A DNA stretch of 17,010 bases from Burkholderiales bacterium UBA4615. Lineage in GTDB: Bacteria > Pseudomonadota > Gammaproteobacteria > Burkholderiales > Burkholderiaceae_E. A model generated the notes under the pieces. It worked only from the letters and a program-made list of their open reading frames with translations. It ran no database searches and was not told where the DNA came from. The position numbers and the translations under genes were made by a program. Position 1 is the first letter of the stretch. Every line of letters starts with the position of its first letter. Location: positions 1-17,010 of the forward strand of contig DGIT01000127.1 of NCBI GenBank assembly GCA_002386465.1, in the 5' to 3' direction. Positions 9,375 to 16,552 of this stretch are shown here, piece after piece.

Positions 9375-10247
9375 ATGGAAGCCTTACTGCACCAAATTTT
9401 TGCCGGCCTGGCCAACGGCGGGATCTACGCCTCGGTAGGCCTTGCCCTGGTGATGATTCACCGGGCCACGCACCACATCAACTTCGCCCAGGGCGAGATG
9501 GCCACCTTCAGCACCTTCATTGCCTGGGCGCTGATCAACTCAGGTTGGCCTTACTGGGGGGCCTTTTTTGCAACGGTGGCGATTTCGTTCGCGTTGGGTC
9601 TGGTGATTCAGCGCACGATCCTCAAGCCCGTGGAAAAGGCGCCGGTGCTGACGAACGTGATTGTGTTCGTGGGTCTGCTGGTGATTTTCAACGCGCTGGC
9701 GGGCTGGTTCTTCGACCACACCATCAAGTCCTTCCCCAGTCCCTTTCCCAAGGGCGCGTTCTTCGAGACCAAGTACTTCTCGGCACACGAGATCGGCTCG
9801 ATCCTCGTCATGCTGGCGGTGCTGGCAGCGCTCTATGCCTTCTTCCAGTTCACACCGCTGGGCCTGGCCATGCGGGCAGCGGCGCAAAACCCCGAGTCTG
9901 CACGCCTGGTTGGCGTTCGGGTGTCCTGGATGCTCGGCATCGGTTGGGGTCTGGCTGCGGCCATCGGGGCCATCGCCGGCATGATGGTGGCGCCGATCGT
10001 GTTCCTGGATCCGAACATGATGGGCGGCATCCTGCTCTACGGGTTTGCTGCCGCGCTTCTGGGCGGCATCGACAACCCCTGGGGGGCGGTCATCGGCGGC
10101 TTTATCGTGGGCGTGCTCGAGAATCTGCTGGGCGCCTATGTCATCGGAACTGAACTCAAGCTGACGGTGGCCTTGTTGCTGATCGTCGGTACCCTGACTC
10201 TCAAGCCGGACGGTCTGTTCGGCAAAGCCGTGGTGACCCGCGTATGA
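9375..10247 (+). CDS. livH: HAAT-family ABC transporter permease, LivH type
   Basis: Integral inner-membrane permease forming half of the translocation pore. The 290-aa protein has about eight hydrophobic segments. The LivH hallmark INFAQGEM (35-42) follows the first membrane segment. A cytoplasmic coupling loop, GLAMRAAAQNPESARLVGV (163-181), contacts the ATPases. The C-terminal GGIDNPWGAVIGG region (230-242) is also characteristic. It starts 10 bases after livF with only a weak purine-rich ribosome site (GAAAGA). Its stop overlaps the livM start in an ATGA, indicating coupled translation. No missing segments or frameshift are visible. Confidence 0.9.
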   Translation: MEALLHQIFAGLANGGIYASVGLALVMIHRATHHINFAQGEMATFSTFIAWALINSGWPYWGAFFATVAISFALGLVIQRTILKPVEKAPVLTNVIVFVGLLVIFNALAGWFFDHTIKSFPSPFPKGAFFETKYFSAHEIGSILVMLAVLAALYAFFQFTPLGLAMRAAAQNPESARLVGVRVSWMLGIGWGLAAAIGAIAGMMVAPIVFLDPNMMGGILLYGFAAALLGGIDNPWGAVIGGFIVGVLENLLGAYVIGTELKLTVALLLIVGTLTLKPDGLFGKAVVTRV

Positions 10248-11290
10248 ACGGCAATATCGACCGCAAGTGGGTGTTGATCGGCGGCCTCGTGCTGCTGGCA
10301 GTGCTGTGCGTGCTGCCCTTCACCGTCAAGAACTTCCGTGTGTTCCAGTTCAACATGGTGATGATCTATGCCATCGCCATCCTGGGCCTGAACATCCTGA
10401 CTGGCTTTAACGGTCAGATCTCGCTGGGCCATGGCGCGTTCTATGCCATTGGCGCTTACACGGCGGCCATTCTCATGGACCGTGCCGGCATTCCCTACTG
10501 GGGAACGTTGCCCTTTGCAGCGCTGGTGTGCTTCGTGTTCGGCTTCCTGATGGGCTTCCCAGCGCTGCGACTGGGCGGGCACTACCTTGCGCTGGCCACC
10601 TTTGCGCTGGCCCTCGCCGTCCCGCAGATGCTCAAGTTCAAGGGCATCGAGCAATGGACGGGGGGCGTGCAGGGCATCGTGTTGTCCAAGCCGGAACCGC
10701 CCTTTGAATTCAGCTTCATGGGCCAGCCCCTGTCGGCAGACCGGTGGCTCTACTTCTATCTGCTCTTTATCAGCCTGATCATGTTCCTGATTGCCTGGCG
10801 GCTGTTGCGCGGCCGGGTTGGCCGGGCGCTGGTGGCGATTCGCGACCATCCGATCGCAGCCTCGGCCATGGGCATCAACCTGCCGGTGTTCAAGTCGATC
10901 ACCTTCGGCATTTCGGCGGCCTTCACAGGGGTGGCTGGCGCGCTGTCGGCTTCGGCGGTGGCGTTCGTGTCGCCTGACAGCTTCACGTCCTTCCTGTCGA
11001 TCACCTTCCTCGTGGGTGTGGTGGTGGGTGGACTGGCGTCCATCCCAGGCGCCATTGCGGGCGCTATCTTTATCCAATATGTGCCCAACATCGCCGATGA
11101 GATCTCGAAATCGGCGCCCTGGGCCATATATGGACTTTTCCTGATCCTGCTGATGTACCTCATGCCTACTGGCGCCGCCGGTCTCATCAGCAAGATCTGG
11201 CACTGGCTGACTCGCAAGTCAGCCGCAGCACCTGCATCCGCGTCCGCGGGACAGGTGGTTTCTCAACCCGTTGGAGATAGGCAATCGTGA
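10244..11290 (+). CDS. livM: HAAT-family ABC transporter permease, LivM type
   Basis: Second inner-membrane permease, partner of LivH. The 348-aa protein has many hydrophobic helices. The LivM signature LTGFNGQISLGHGAFYAIG lies at residues 52-70, the WTGGVQGI motif at 138-145, and the cytoplasmic coupling loop GRALVAIRDHPIAASAMGIN at 193-212. The C-terminal 25 residues or so are Ala/Ser-rich and probably disordered. Translation begins at the ATGA overlap with livH, and the stop overlaps the GTG start of the first binding-protein gene (GTGA at 11287-11290). The chain of overlaps makes a single polycistronic message very likely. Confidence 0.9.
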   Translation: MNGNIDRKWVLIGGLVLLAVLCVLPFTVKNFRVFQFNMVMIYAIAILGLNILTGFNGQISLGHGAFYAIGAYTAAILMDRAGIPYWGTLPFAALVCFVFGFLMGFPALRLGGHYLALATFALALAVPQMLKFKGIEQWTGGVQGIVLSKPEPPFEFSFMGQPLSADRWLYFYLLFISLIMFLIAWRLLRGRVGRALVAIRDHPIAASAMGINLPVFKSITFGISAAFTGVAGALSASAVAFVSPDSFTSFLSITFLVGVVVGGLASIPGAIAGAIFIQYVPNIADEISKSAPWAIYGLFLILLMYLMPTGAAGLISKIWHWLTRKSAAAPASASAGQVVSQPVGDRQS

Positions 11291-12492
11291 AACGCAAGTT
11301 CCTGGCAGTTGTTCTGGCTGGTCTGAGCGCAGCGCTCGTATCCGGCGGTGCGCTGGCGCAGAAGAGATATGACTCGGGCGCCAACGACAAAGAGATCAAA
11401 CTCGGTAACGTCAATCCCTATTCCGGCCCGGCTTCGGCCTACGGTGCCATCGGCAAGTCGATGGATGCGTACTTCAAGAAGATCAATGCCGAGGGTGGCA
11501 TTAACGGGCGCCAGATCAAGTTCATCTCACTCGACGACGGGTACAACCCGGCGCGAACGGTGGAGCAGATCCGCAAACTGGTCGAGGAAGAGGAAGTGCT
11601 CGCCACGGTGGGCGTGCTGGGCACTCCGCCCAACTCGGCCATCCACAAGTACATGAACCAAAAGAAGATGCCGCAGCTGTTCGTGGCAACGGGCGCCACC
11701 AAGTGGGGCGACCCGAAGAACTTCCCCTGGACCATGGGTTGGCAGCCGAACTACCAGGGCGAGTCCAAGATCTACGCGCAACACCTGCTCGAGACTAAGC
11801 CCAACGCGAAGATCGGCATCCTTTATCAGAACGACGACTACGGCAAGGATTACCTCAAGGGGTTCCTCGACGGGCTGGGCGACAAGGCCAAGACCATGAT
11901 CGTCAAGCAGCTGACCTATGAGGTCACCGACCCCACGATCGACAGCCAGATGGTTGAGCTGAAGGCTTCGGGCGCCGATGTGTTCTTCAACATCACCACG
12001 CCGAAGTTTGCTGCCCAGGCCATCAAGAAAGCCGCTGAAATCGGCTGGAAGCCCCAGCACTATCTCAACAACGTCTCGAACTCGGTGGGTGCCGTCATGG
12101 TGCCTGCAGGTGCCGAGAACGGCGTGGGGATTCTGTCGGTGTTCTATCTGAAGGATCCGACCGACAGCCAGTGGGCGAACACGCCCGAGTTCAAAGAGTG
12201 GCTGACCTTCATGCAAAAACACATGCCGGGCTCAGACCTCAAGGACCTGAACTATGTGTTCGGCTACACCATGGCGCAAGGCGTGGTGCAGGTGCTGAAG
12301 CAGGCTGGCGACAACCTGACCCGTGAGAACGTGATGCGGCAGGCCGCAAATATCGAGATGAACCTGCCCATGCTGTTGCCGGGTGTGAACGTCAAGACAA
12401 CTCCGGATGATTTCTATCCGATCGAGCGTGGACAGTTGGCACGCTGGGATGGCAAGACCTGGGTCCTCCAAGGCAAAGTCTTCGGTCGCTGA
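11287..12492 (+). CDS. Periplasmic substrate-binding protein of the HAAT transporter, copy 1
   Basis: Periplasmic receptor that delivers solute to the LivHM permease. The 401-aa protein begins with a typical Sec signal peptide (basic MKRK, hydrophobic core, cleavage expected after ALA at residue 24). The rest is a type I periplasmic-binding fold (Peripl_BP_6/LivK-like), with the N-lobe opening KEIKLGNVNPYSGPAS at about 35-50 and a conserved LLPGVNVKT near the end. It uses a GTG start overlapping the livM stop; GGAG (11271-11274) lies about 12 bases upstream, rather far. A hairpin and then an intrinsic terminator follow, which would limit reading into the second copy. Annotated relatives are usually called branched-chain amino acid receptors, but the ligand is not evident here. 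Confidence 0.9.
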   Translation: MKRKFLAVVLAGLSAALVSGGALAQKRYDSGANDKEIKLGNVNPYSGPASAYGAIGKSMDAYFKKINAEGGINGRQIKFISLDDGYNPARTVEQIRKLVEEEEVLATVGVLGTPPNSAIHKYMNQKKMPQLFVATGATKWGDPKNFPWTMGWQPNYQGESKIYAQHLLETKPNAKIGILYQNDDYGKDYLKGFLDGLGDKAKTMIVKQLTYEVTDPTIDSQMVELKASGADVFFNITTPKFAAQAIKKAAEIGWKPQHYLNNVSNSVGAVMVPAGAENGVGILSVFYLKDPTDSQWANTPEFKEWLTFMQKHMPGSDLKDLNYVFGYTMAQGVVQVLKQAGDNLTRENVMRQAANIEMNLPMLLPGVNVKTTPDDFYPIERGQLARWDGKTWVLQGKVFGR

Positions 12493-12513
12493 ACCGTCCT
12501 GAAAACGGTGTTC
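12491..12513 (+). other. Imperfect hairpin just after the first binding-protein gene
   Basis: ACCGT (12493-12497) pairs with ACGGT (12504-12508), and flanking GA with TC across a one-base bulge, at the stop codon of copy 1. With no T-run it is not a terminator alone; it may protect the transcript 3' end ahead of the terminator downstream. Confidence 0.3.
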
Positions 12514-12563
12514 GTTCAAGTCTGATCTGTGAGCGTTTGGCGAAGCGCAAACAGTTAAACCTG

Positions 12564-12591
12564 GGCCTGCCGCTATTTGGCAGGCCTTTTT
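12564..12591 (+). terminator. Strong intrinsic terminator between the two binding-protein genes
   Basis: GGCCTGCC (12564-12571) and GGCAGGCC (12579-12586) form a perfect 8-base GC-rich stem with a 7-base loop, followed directly by TTTTT (12587-12591). It lies 72 bases after copy 1 and 31 before copy 2, so copy 2 needs read-through or its own promoter. Confidence 0.88.
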
Positions 12592-12622
12592 CCACCCTGT
12601 TTCTGTTTCGGGGAGATTCATC

Positions 12623-13828
12623 ATGAGACGCGATATTCTGAAAACCGGCCTGGCCGGCCTGGGCGCTGTTGTTGTTCCCGGAATCGCCGTGGCGCAAAAG
12701 CGCTACGGGCCGGGCGCTGACGACAAGGAAATCAAGATAGGGGGCATCAGCCCTTATTCCGGGCCGGCGTCGTCTTACGGCACCATCGGCAAAGGCATCA
12801 AGGCCTACTTCGATAAGGTCAACGCAGAAGGCGGTATCAACGGCCGCAAGCTGAACTTCATCTCGTACGACGACGGCTACAACCCCTCGCGCACGGTTGA
12901 AATGGCCCGCAAGCTGGTTGAACAGGACGAAGTCCTTTTCGTCTTCAATGTGCTGGGTACGCCGACCAACTCGGCCATCCACAAGTACATGAACCAGCAG
13001 AAGGTGCCGCAACTGTTCAACGCCACCGGCGCAACCAAGTGGGGCGATCCCAAGGCCTACCCCTGGACGATCGGCTGGCAGCCGAGCTATCAGTCCGAGG
13101 CACTCATCTACGCTCAGCACATCCTCGACACCAAACCCAACGCCAAGATCGGGATCATCTATCAGAACGATGACTACGGTCGTGACTACCTCAAAGGGTT
13201 TGAAGACGGCCTGGGGGACAAAGCCAAGACCATGATCGTGAAGAAGGTCAGCTACGAAGCGACCGACGCCACGATTGACAGCCAAATGGTCGACCTCAAG
13301 GCCTCGGGCGCCGATACGTTCTTTAACATCACCATCCCGAAGTTTGCTGCCCAGGCGATCAAGAAGGCAGCCGATATCGGCTGGAAGCCGACTCACTATC
13401 TGAACGGCGTGTCCGCATCGGTTGGCGCAACCATCATTCCGGCAGGTCCTGAAAACGCAGTCGGTGTGATCACAGCGTATTACCTGAAGGACCCGACTGA
13501 CTCCGCCTGGCAGGCGTCCGCAGAGTACAAGGACTGGCTCGCCTGGATGCAGAAGTACTACCCGGGCGGCGACCTGAAGGACGCCAACAACGTTTTCGCC
13601 TATACGGTGTCGCAGACGCTGGTCGAAGTCCTCAAGAAGTGCGGCGACAACCTGACCCGCGAGAACATCATGCGTCAGGCCGCCAACCTTGATCACACTT
13701 CGCCGATGCTGCTGCCTGGCGTGAATGTGAAGACTGGGCCGGACGATTTCTTCCCCATCGAGCGCCAGCAGTTACAGCGCTGGGATGGCAAGAACTGGGT
13801 CCGTTTCGGCAAGGTCTACGGACGCTGA
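12623..13828 (+). CDS. Periplasmic substrate-binding protein of the HAAT transporter, copy 2 (tandem paralogue)
   Basis: A second type I periplasmic-binding protein of exactly 401 aa, aligning to copy 1 without gaps at about 72% identity (288 of 401 by hand count). It is a tandem duplicate, probably giving the same permease a second ligand range. The N-terminus differs most: MRRDILKTGL has a twin-arginine pattern (R-R-x-hydrophobic-L-K), so export may use Tat rather than Sec, with cleavage expected after AVA at residue 24. Other divergent blocks are residues 101-110 and 281-345; the latter lies in the C-lobe half and could alter specificity. GGGGAGA (12610-12616), 6 bases before the ATG, is a strong ribosome site. 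No clear promoter is seen in the 130-base gap, which contains a terminator. Confidence 0.9.
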   Translation: MRRDILKTGLAGLGAVVVPGIAVAQKRYGPGADDKEIKIGGISPYSGPASSYGTIGKGIKAYFDKVNAEGGINGRKLNFISYDDGYNPSRTVEMARKLVEQDEVLFVFNVLGTPTNSAIHKYMNQQKVPQLFNATGATKWGDPKAYPWTIGWQPSYQSEALIYAQHILDTKPNAKIGIIYQNDDYGRDYLKGFEDGLGDKAKTMIVKKVSYEATDATIDSQMVDLKASGADTFFNITIPKFAAQAIKKAADIGWKPTHYLNGVSASVGATIIPAGPENAVGVITAYYLKDPTDSAWQASAEYKDWLAWMQKYYPGGDLKDANNVFAYTVSQTLVEVLKKCGDNLTRENIMRQAANLDHTSPMLLPGVNVKTGPDDFFPIERQQLQRWDGKNWVRFGKVYGR

Positions 13829-13884
13829 GTTTCACGCGGTGGGCCTGTGCCGGGATGGCATGGGGCCCATCCGTTGCAGATCAG

Positions 13885-13911
13885 AACGCCGCCCGCAGGG
13901 GCGGCGTTTTT
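13885..13911 (+). terminator. Strong intrinsic terminator ending the transporter block
   Basis: AACGCCGCCC (13885-13894) and GGGCGGCGTT (13899-13908) form a perfect 10-base stem with a 4-base loop. TTTTT spans 13907-13911, overlapping the stem end. It ends transcription of the second binding-protein gene before the convergent inhibitor gene. On the minus strand the T-run is only two bases, so its effect there is doubtful. Confidence 0.88.
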
Positions 13912-13933
13912 CATGGGCGGTCAGCCGCCTGGC

Positions 13934-14431
13934 TCAGCGTACCTCCACCCGATAGCTGGCTCGCTGCGCCGGGGCGATATCCAACGGCTCCCAAGGGCGG
14001 CGATACTCGAATCGCAACTCCCCTGCGCCGATCTTGACGGCCTGGAAGGTCCAGCGCTCCTCTCCGGGCGCGCCAGCCATGTCAGTGCGACCTGCGACAA
14101 AACCATGGTCAAGCAGGTTGAGCAGATCGGTGCTGGCTTCCACCAGGGCCCAGCGATAGCCGGTGGAGGGGTTTGACGGGAGTCTCACTTCGCCGATCTG
14201 TCCCATGACCAGCGCCAGCCGGAAGGTGCGCATGTCTGCCATCACCACATCCGAGGCACGCGGCCGCTCTGCGCTGCCCAGGATGGGCGGCGCACAACCG
14301 GTGGCCATCCATGCAGGCGCGGACAGGCTGGCCACAAGGAGCGTAAGACGCAGCGCCCGACGCAGCGTTGCCCGATGGTCTTCGCTGCGTTCCGATCGCA
14401 TCGCGGCGCGCTGTGATGGCTGTTGGAGCAT
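13934..14431 (-). CDS. Chagasin-like (I42 family) cysteine protease inhibitor, probable lipoprotein
   Basis: Predicted secreted or lipid-anchored inhibitor of papain-like cysteine proteases. Numbered from the ATG at 14431 (165 aa), a hydrophobic leader ends in MATGC. That is a loose lipobox, with C46 as the possible lipidated residue; position -3 is Ala rather than the usual Leu. The three chagasin binding loops can be traced: NPSTGYRW (87-94), a Gly-rich loop AGAPGEE before WTF (about 119-129), and RRPWE (144-148). AGGA lies 9 bases before the chosen ATG. The frame stays open upstream, but that would run into the dioxygenase gene and puts no signal at the N-terminus. It starts 41 bases after the dioxygenase stop, so the two may share a transcript. 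No protease partner is seen. Confidence 0.78.
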   Translation of the reverse strand: MLQQPSQRAAMRSERSEDHRATLRRALRLTLLVASLSAPAWMATGCAPPILGSAERPRASDVVMADMRTFRLALVMGQIGEVRLPSNPSTGYRWALVEASTDLLNLLDHGFVAGRTDMAGAPGEERWTFQAVKIGAGELRFEYRRPWEPLDIAPAQRASYRVEVR

Positions 14432-14472
14432 GTGTGCATGTCCTGGTTGAAAGTGACCGGCGCCCACCGCGT

Positions 14473-15342
14473 TCAATGAGTGAGCTGTGCAGAGGCGACT
14501 GGTGCGCGCTCCGAGATGGTGATCCGATGCAGCAGGCGGCGGTGCCCTTCGTAGCCGCCTGTGGCGCGGTGCACCAGACAACGGTTGTCCCACAAGAGCA
14601 GCATGCCTGCTTGCCAGACATGTCGATACACGAAGGCCTCACGAGCCTGATGCGCATAGAGCTCATTGAGCACATCGGTCGCTTCGTCATCAGGCATCCC
14701 CTCGATCCCGATCGTGTAGCCGGGACTGACGAACAGGGCGGTGCGCCCGGTCTCGGGATGCACGCGCGCGATCGGATGCAGGCGCGTTTTCATGGCGGTG
14801 TCGCTGTAGCGGATCGCCATTGACCGCCCCCTGGCCCGATCCTTTTCACCATACGTGCCATTGGGCGCATAACCGCGACGGGCGGAATGGATGCCCATTG
14901 CGTTCTGCAGATGGCTCTTCATGGCGGTCGGCAACGCATCCCAGGCGGCGTACTGGTTGGCAAACAGCGTGTCACCGCCCACCGGCGGAATGATGCTGCC
15001 GTACAGTGCAGTGCCTGCCGGAGGCGTGGGCAGGAAGCTCCAGTCGGAATGCCAGCCTTCGGCAAAGAGAGGCGCCTGTTCATCGGGCTCGCGCTTGATT
15101 TCCACCACATGGGCATGGCCCGGTATCGGTGCAATGAACGGGTCTTCGCCTCGCGGCCCGATGGCGAGCGTGAAACGCTCGAGGTCCTCGATGCTCATGG
15201 CCTGATCAGGGAAAGCGACCACGCTGTATGCTAACCAAGCCACACGAATCTGGGCGACGGTGTCGGCATCCAGTGGCTGCGACAGGTCTACTCCGTACAG
15301 CGAAGCGCCACATGCAGCGCCGGACGGCTGGATGCGAATCAT
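14473..15342 (-). CDS. TauD/TfdA family Fe(II)/2-oxoglutarate-dependent dioxygenase
   Basis: Non-heme iron enzyme coupling 2-oxoglutarate decarboxylation to hydroxylation of a substrate, often a sulfonate, aryloxy acid or other organic acid. Numbered from the ATG at 15342 (289 aa), the iron ligands are H98 and D100 (in GWHSDWSF) and H258 (in CLVHRAT). R269, eleven residues on, should bind the 2-oxoglutarate carboxylate, and T125 (GGDTLF) fits the second contact. These positions closely track E. coli TauD as I recall it. AGGGAG lies five bases before the second of two tandem ATGs, so I start at 15342 rather than 15345 or the longer frame from 15372. A divergent Bug receptor gene shares its control region. 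The substrate is unknown; true taurine specificity is not implied. Confidence 0.87.
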   Translation of the reverse strand: MIRIQPSGAACGASLYGVDLSQPLDADTVAQIRVAWLAYSVVAFPDQAMSIEDLERFTLAIGPRGEDPFIAPIPGHAHVVEIKREPDEQAPLFAEGWHSDWSFLPTPPAGTALYGSIIPPVGGDTLFANQYAAWDALPTAMKSHLQNAMGIHSARRGYAPNGTYGEKDRARGRSMAIRYSDTAMKTRLHPIARVHPETGRTALFVSPGYTIGIEGMPDDEATDVLNELYAHQAREAFVYRHVWQAGMLLLWDNRCLVHRATGGYEGHRRLLHRITISERAPVASAQLTH

Positions 15343-15387
15343 CATGTCTCCCTTTGGGCCGAATGGCCTCAAACCCAGAACCGGCCA

Positions 15388-15416
15388 ATTCTTCGCGATG
15401 CAAGGATTGGGGTCAA
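15388..15416 (-). promoter_or_regulatory. Candidate promoter of the TauD-like dioxygenase gene
   Basis: On the minus strand TTGACC (15416-15411) is followed by a 17-base spacer and AAGAAT (15393-15388), a 4/6 match to TATAAT. It would start transcription about 40 bases before the chosen start codon. The -35 box lies in one arm of an inverted repeat. Confidence 0.5.
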
Positions 15417-15436
15417 GCGCGCACAGATATTGACCC
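15410..15436. promoter_or_regulatory. Inverted-repeat operator candidate between divergent genes
   Basis: GGGTCAA (15410-15416) and TTGACCC (15430-15436) form a perfect 7-base inverted repeat with a 13-base spacer. The arm centres are 20 bases apart, about two helical turns. Each arm holds a TTGACC directed toward one of the divergent genes. A dimeric regulator bound here could control both, but no regulator gene lies in the window. Confidence 0.45.
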
Positions 15437-15455
15437 TATCAGGATCGGCGCCCCT

Positions 15456-15461
15456 TACACT
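15456..15461 (+). promoter_or_regulatory. Candidate -10 element for the Bug receptor gene
   Basis: TACACT lies 34 bases before the Bug start codon. The TTGACC at 15430-15435 is 20 bases upstream of it, too far for an ideal sigma-70 promoter, so the pairing is doubtful. Confidence 0.25.
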
Positions 15462-15495
15462 CGTGCTTCACATTCACCTGCGCGGAGTTCCCCTC

Positions 15496-16485
15496 ATGGT
15501 TCGCCTTCAGACCACATTGCTTACAGCATGGCTCGGCCTTGCAACACTGATCGCACCCGCCTCCGGCATGGCTCAATCAGCCGAGCCGTGGCCATCCAAG
15601 CCGATCCGCATCATTGCGCCGTTTCCGCCGGGCGGCACGGTCGACCTGCTTTCGCGCATGTTCGCACCGGGCTTGTCGCAGGCGCTGGGCCAGCAGGTGA
15701 TTGTCGAGAACCGACCTGGCGGCGGTGGATCGATCGGCACTGGTCTGGCAGCCAAAGCCGCGCCCGACGGGCACACCTTTGTCATGGTGTTCGATACGCA
15801 TGCCGTCAACCCGAGTCTGATCCCGAACATGCCCTTCGACACCCGAGCCGATCTGGCGCCGATCATGCTGATCGCCACCACGGCCATGGTGCTCACCACG
15901 CACAAGACGCAGCCGTACAAGAACTTTGGCCAGCTGCTTGCTGCCTCCAAGGCCAAGCCAGGCATGCCGATCTACGGCACGATCGGCACTGGCAGTCTGG
16001 CGCACCTGGCCATGATGCAAATGGGCTCGCTCGCCGGATTCAGCGGCACGCATGTGCCCTACAAAGGGGGTGGTCCGCTGATTCAGGACGCCATCGCAGG
16101 CCAGGTGCCGGTGTCGATCATGAGCACGGCGCTCACCGCCCCGCACATCAAGGCAGGCACGCTCACGCCCCTTGCAGTGACCACCGCCAAGCGTGATCCG
16201 GTGCTGCCCGATGTGCCCACGGTGGCCGAATCAGGTGTGCCCGGCTTCGAAGCCACTGCCTGGTGGGGGTTTCTCGCACCGGCCAAGACACCTCCCGCGA
16301 TCATTCAGCGCATGAACAGTGAGCTCACCAAGCTGATGAACGATCCGCAGATCAAGGAAAAGATGGCATCGCAGGGCATGAATATTGTGGCGTCCTCGCC
16401 CGATGCGTTTGGACGGTTCGTTGAAGAGCAGCGCGGCAAGTGGGCCAAGGTGGTCAGCGACTTCGGCATCAAGGCGGGCGAATAA
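15496..16485 (+). CDS. Bug family (TctC-like) tripartite tricarboxylate transporter receptor
   Basis: Periplasmic solute-binding protein of the Bug family, which is greatly expanded in Burkholderiales and binds carboxylates and other small acids. The 329-aa product has a signal peptide (hydrophobic stretch about 8-22, cleavage expected near GMAQ, 24-27). The mature protein opens with the hallmark WPSKPIRIIAPFPPGGTVD (32-50), then VIVENRPGGGGSIGT (68-82) and AAPDGHTF (88-95). GGAG (15484-15487) lies 8 bases before the ATG at 15496; the longer frame from 15430 would put 22 unlikely residues ahead of the signal. No TctA/TctB membrane genes lie nearby, as is common for orphan Bug receptors. It is divergent from the dioxygenase and convergent with the RraA-like gene. 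Confidence 0.9.
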   Translation: MVRLQTTLLTAWLGLATLIAPASGMAQSAEPWPSKPIRIIAPFPPGGTVDLLSRMFAPGLSQALGQQVIVENRPGGGGSIGTGLAAKAAPDGHTFVMVFDTHAVNPSLIPNMPFDTRADLAPIMLIATTAMVLTTHKTQPYKNFGQLLAASKAKPGMPIYGTIGTGSLAHLAMMQMGSLAGFSGTHVPYKGGGPLIQDAIAGQVPVSIMSTALTAPHIKAGTLTPLAVTTAKRDPVLPDVPTVAESGVPGFEATAWWGFLAPAKTPPAIIQRMNSELTKLMNDPQIKEKMASQGMNIVASSPDAFGRFVEEQRGKWAKVVSDFGIKAGE

Positions 16486-16488
16486 GCG

Positions 16489-16511
16489 CAGGGCCCGTTA
16501 AACGGGCCCTG
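16489..16511. terminator. Perfect GC-rich inverted repeat between convergent Bug and RraA-like genes
   Basis: CAGGGCCCGT (16489-16498) and ACGGGCCCTG (16502-16511) form a perfect 10-base inverted repeat with a 3-base loop, starting 3 bases after the Bug stop codon. Neither strand has a T-run after it. Its place between convergent genes suggests bidirectional termination or 3'-end protection. Confidence 0.55.
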
Positions 16512-16552
16512 TCAGAGCGGTCCCTGTTTCACTGCGGTCTCTGATGAGGGCT

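Noticed and set aside
10136..11203. 355-codon minus-strand frame across livH/livM.
   Set aside because: Low-complexity, His/Gln/Arg-rich translation typical of the antisense of hydrophobic membrane-protein codons; the LivM frame has clear family motifs.
12392..13696. Long minus-strand open frame of 434 codons antisense to the second binding-protein gene (and a 231-codon one at 11527-12222 antisense to the first).
   Set aside because: Both lie opposite well-supported receptors. Their similar antisense translations follow from the receptors' own similarity and GC-biased third positions. No signal, family motif or ribosome site is visible.
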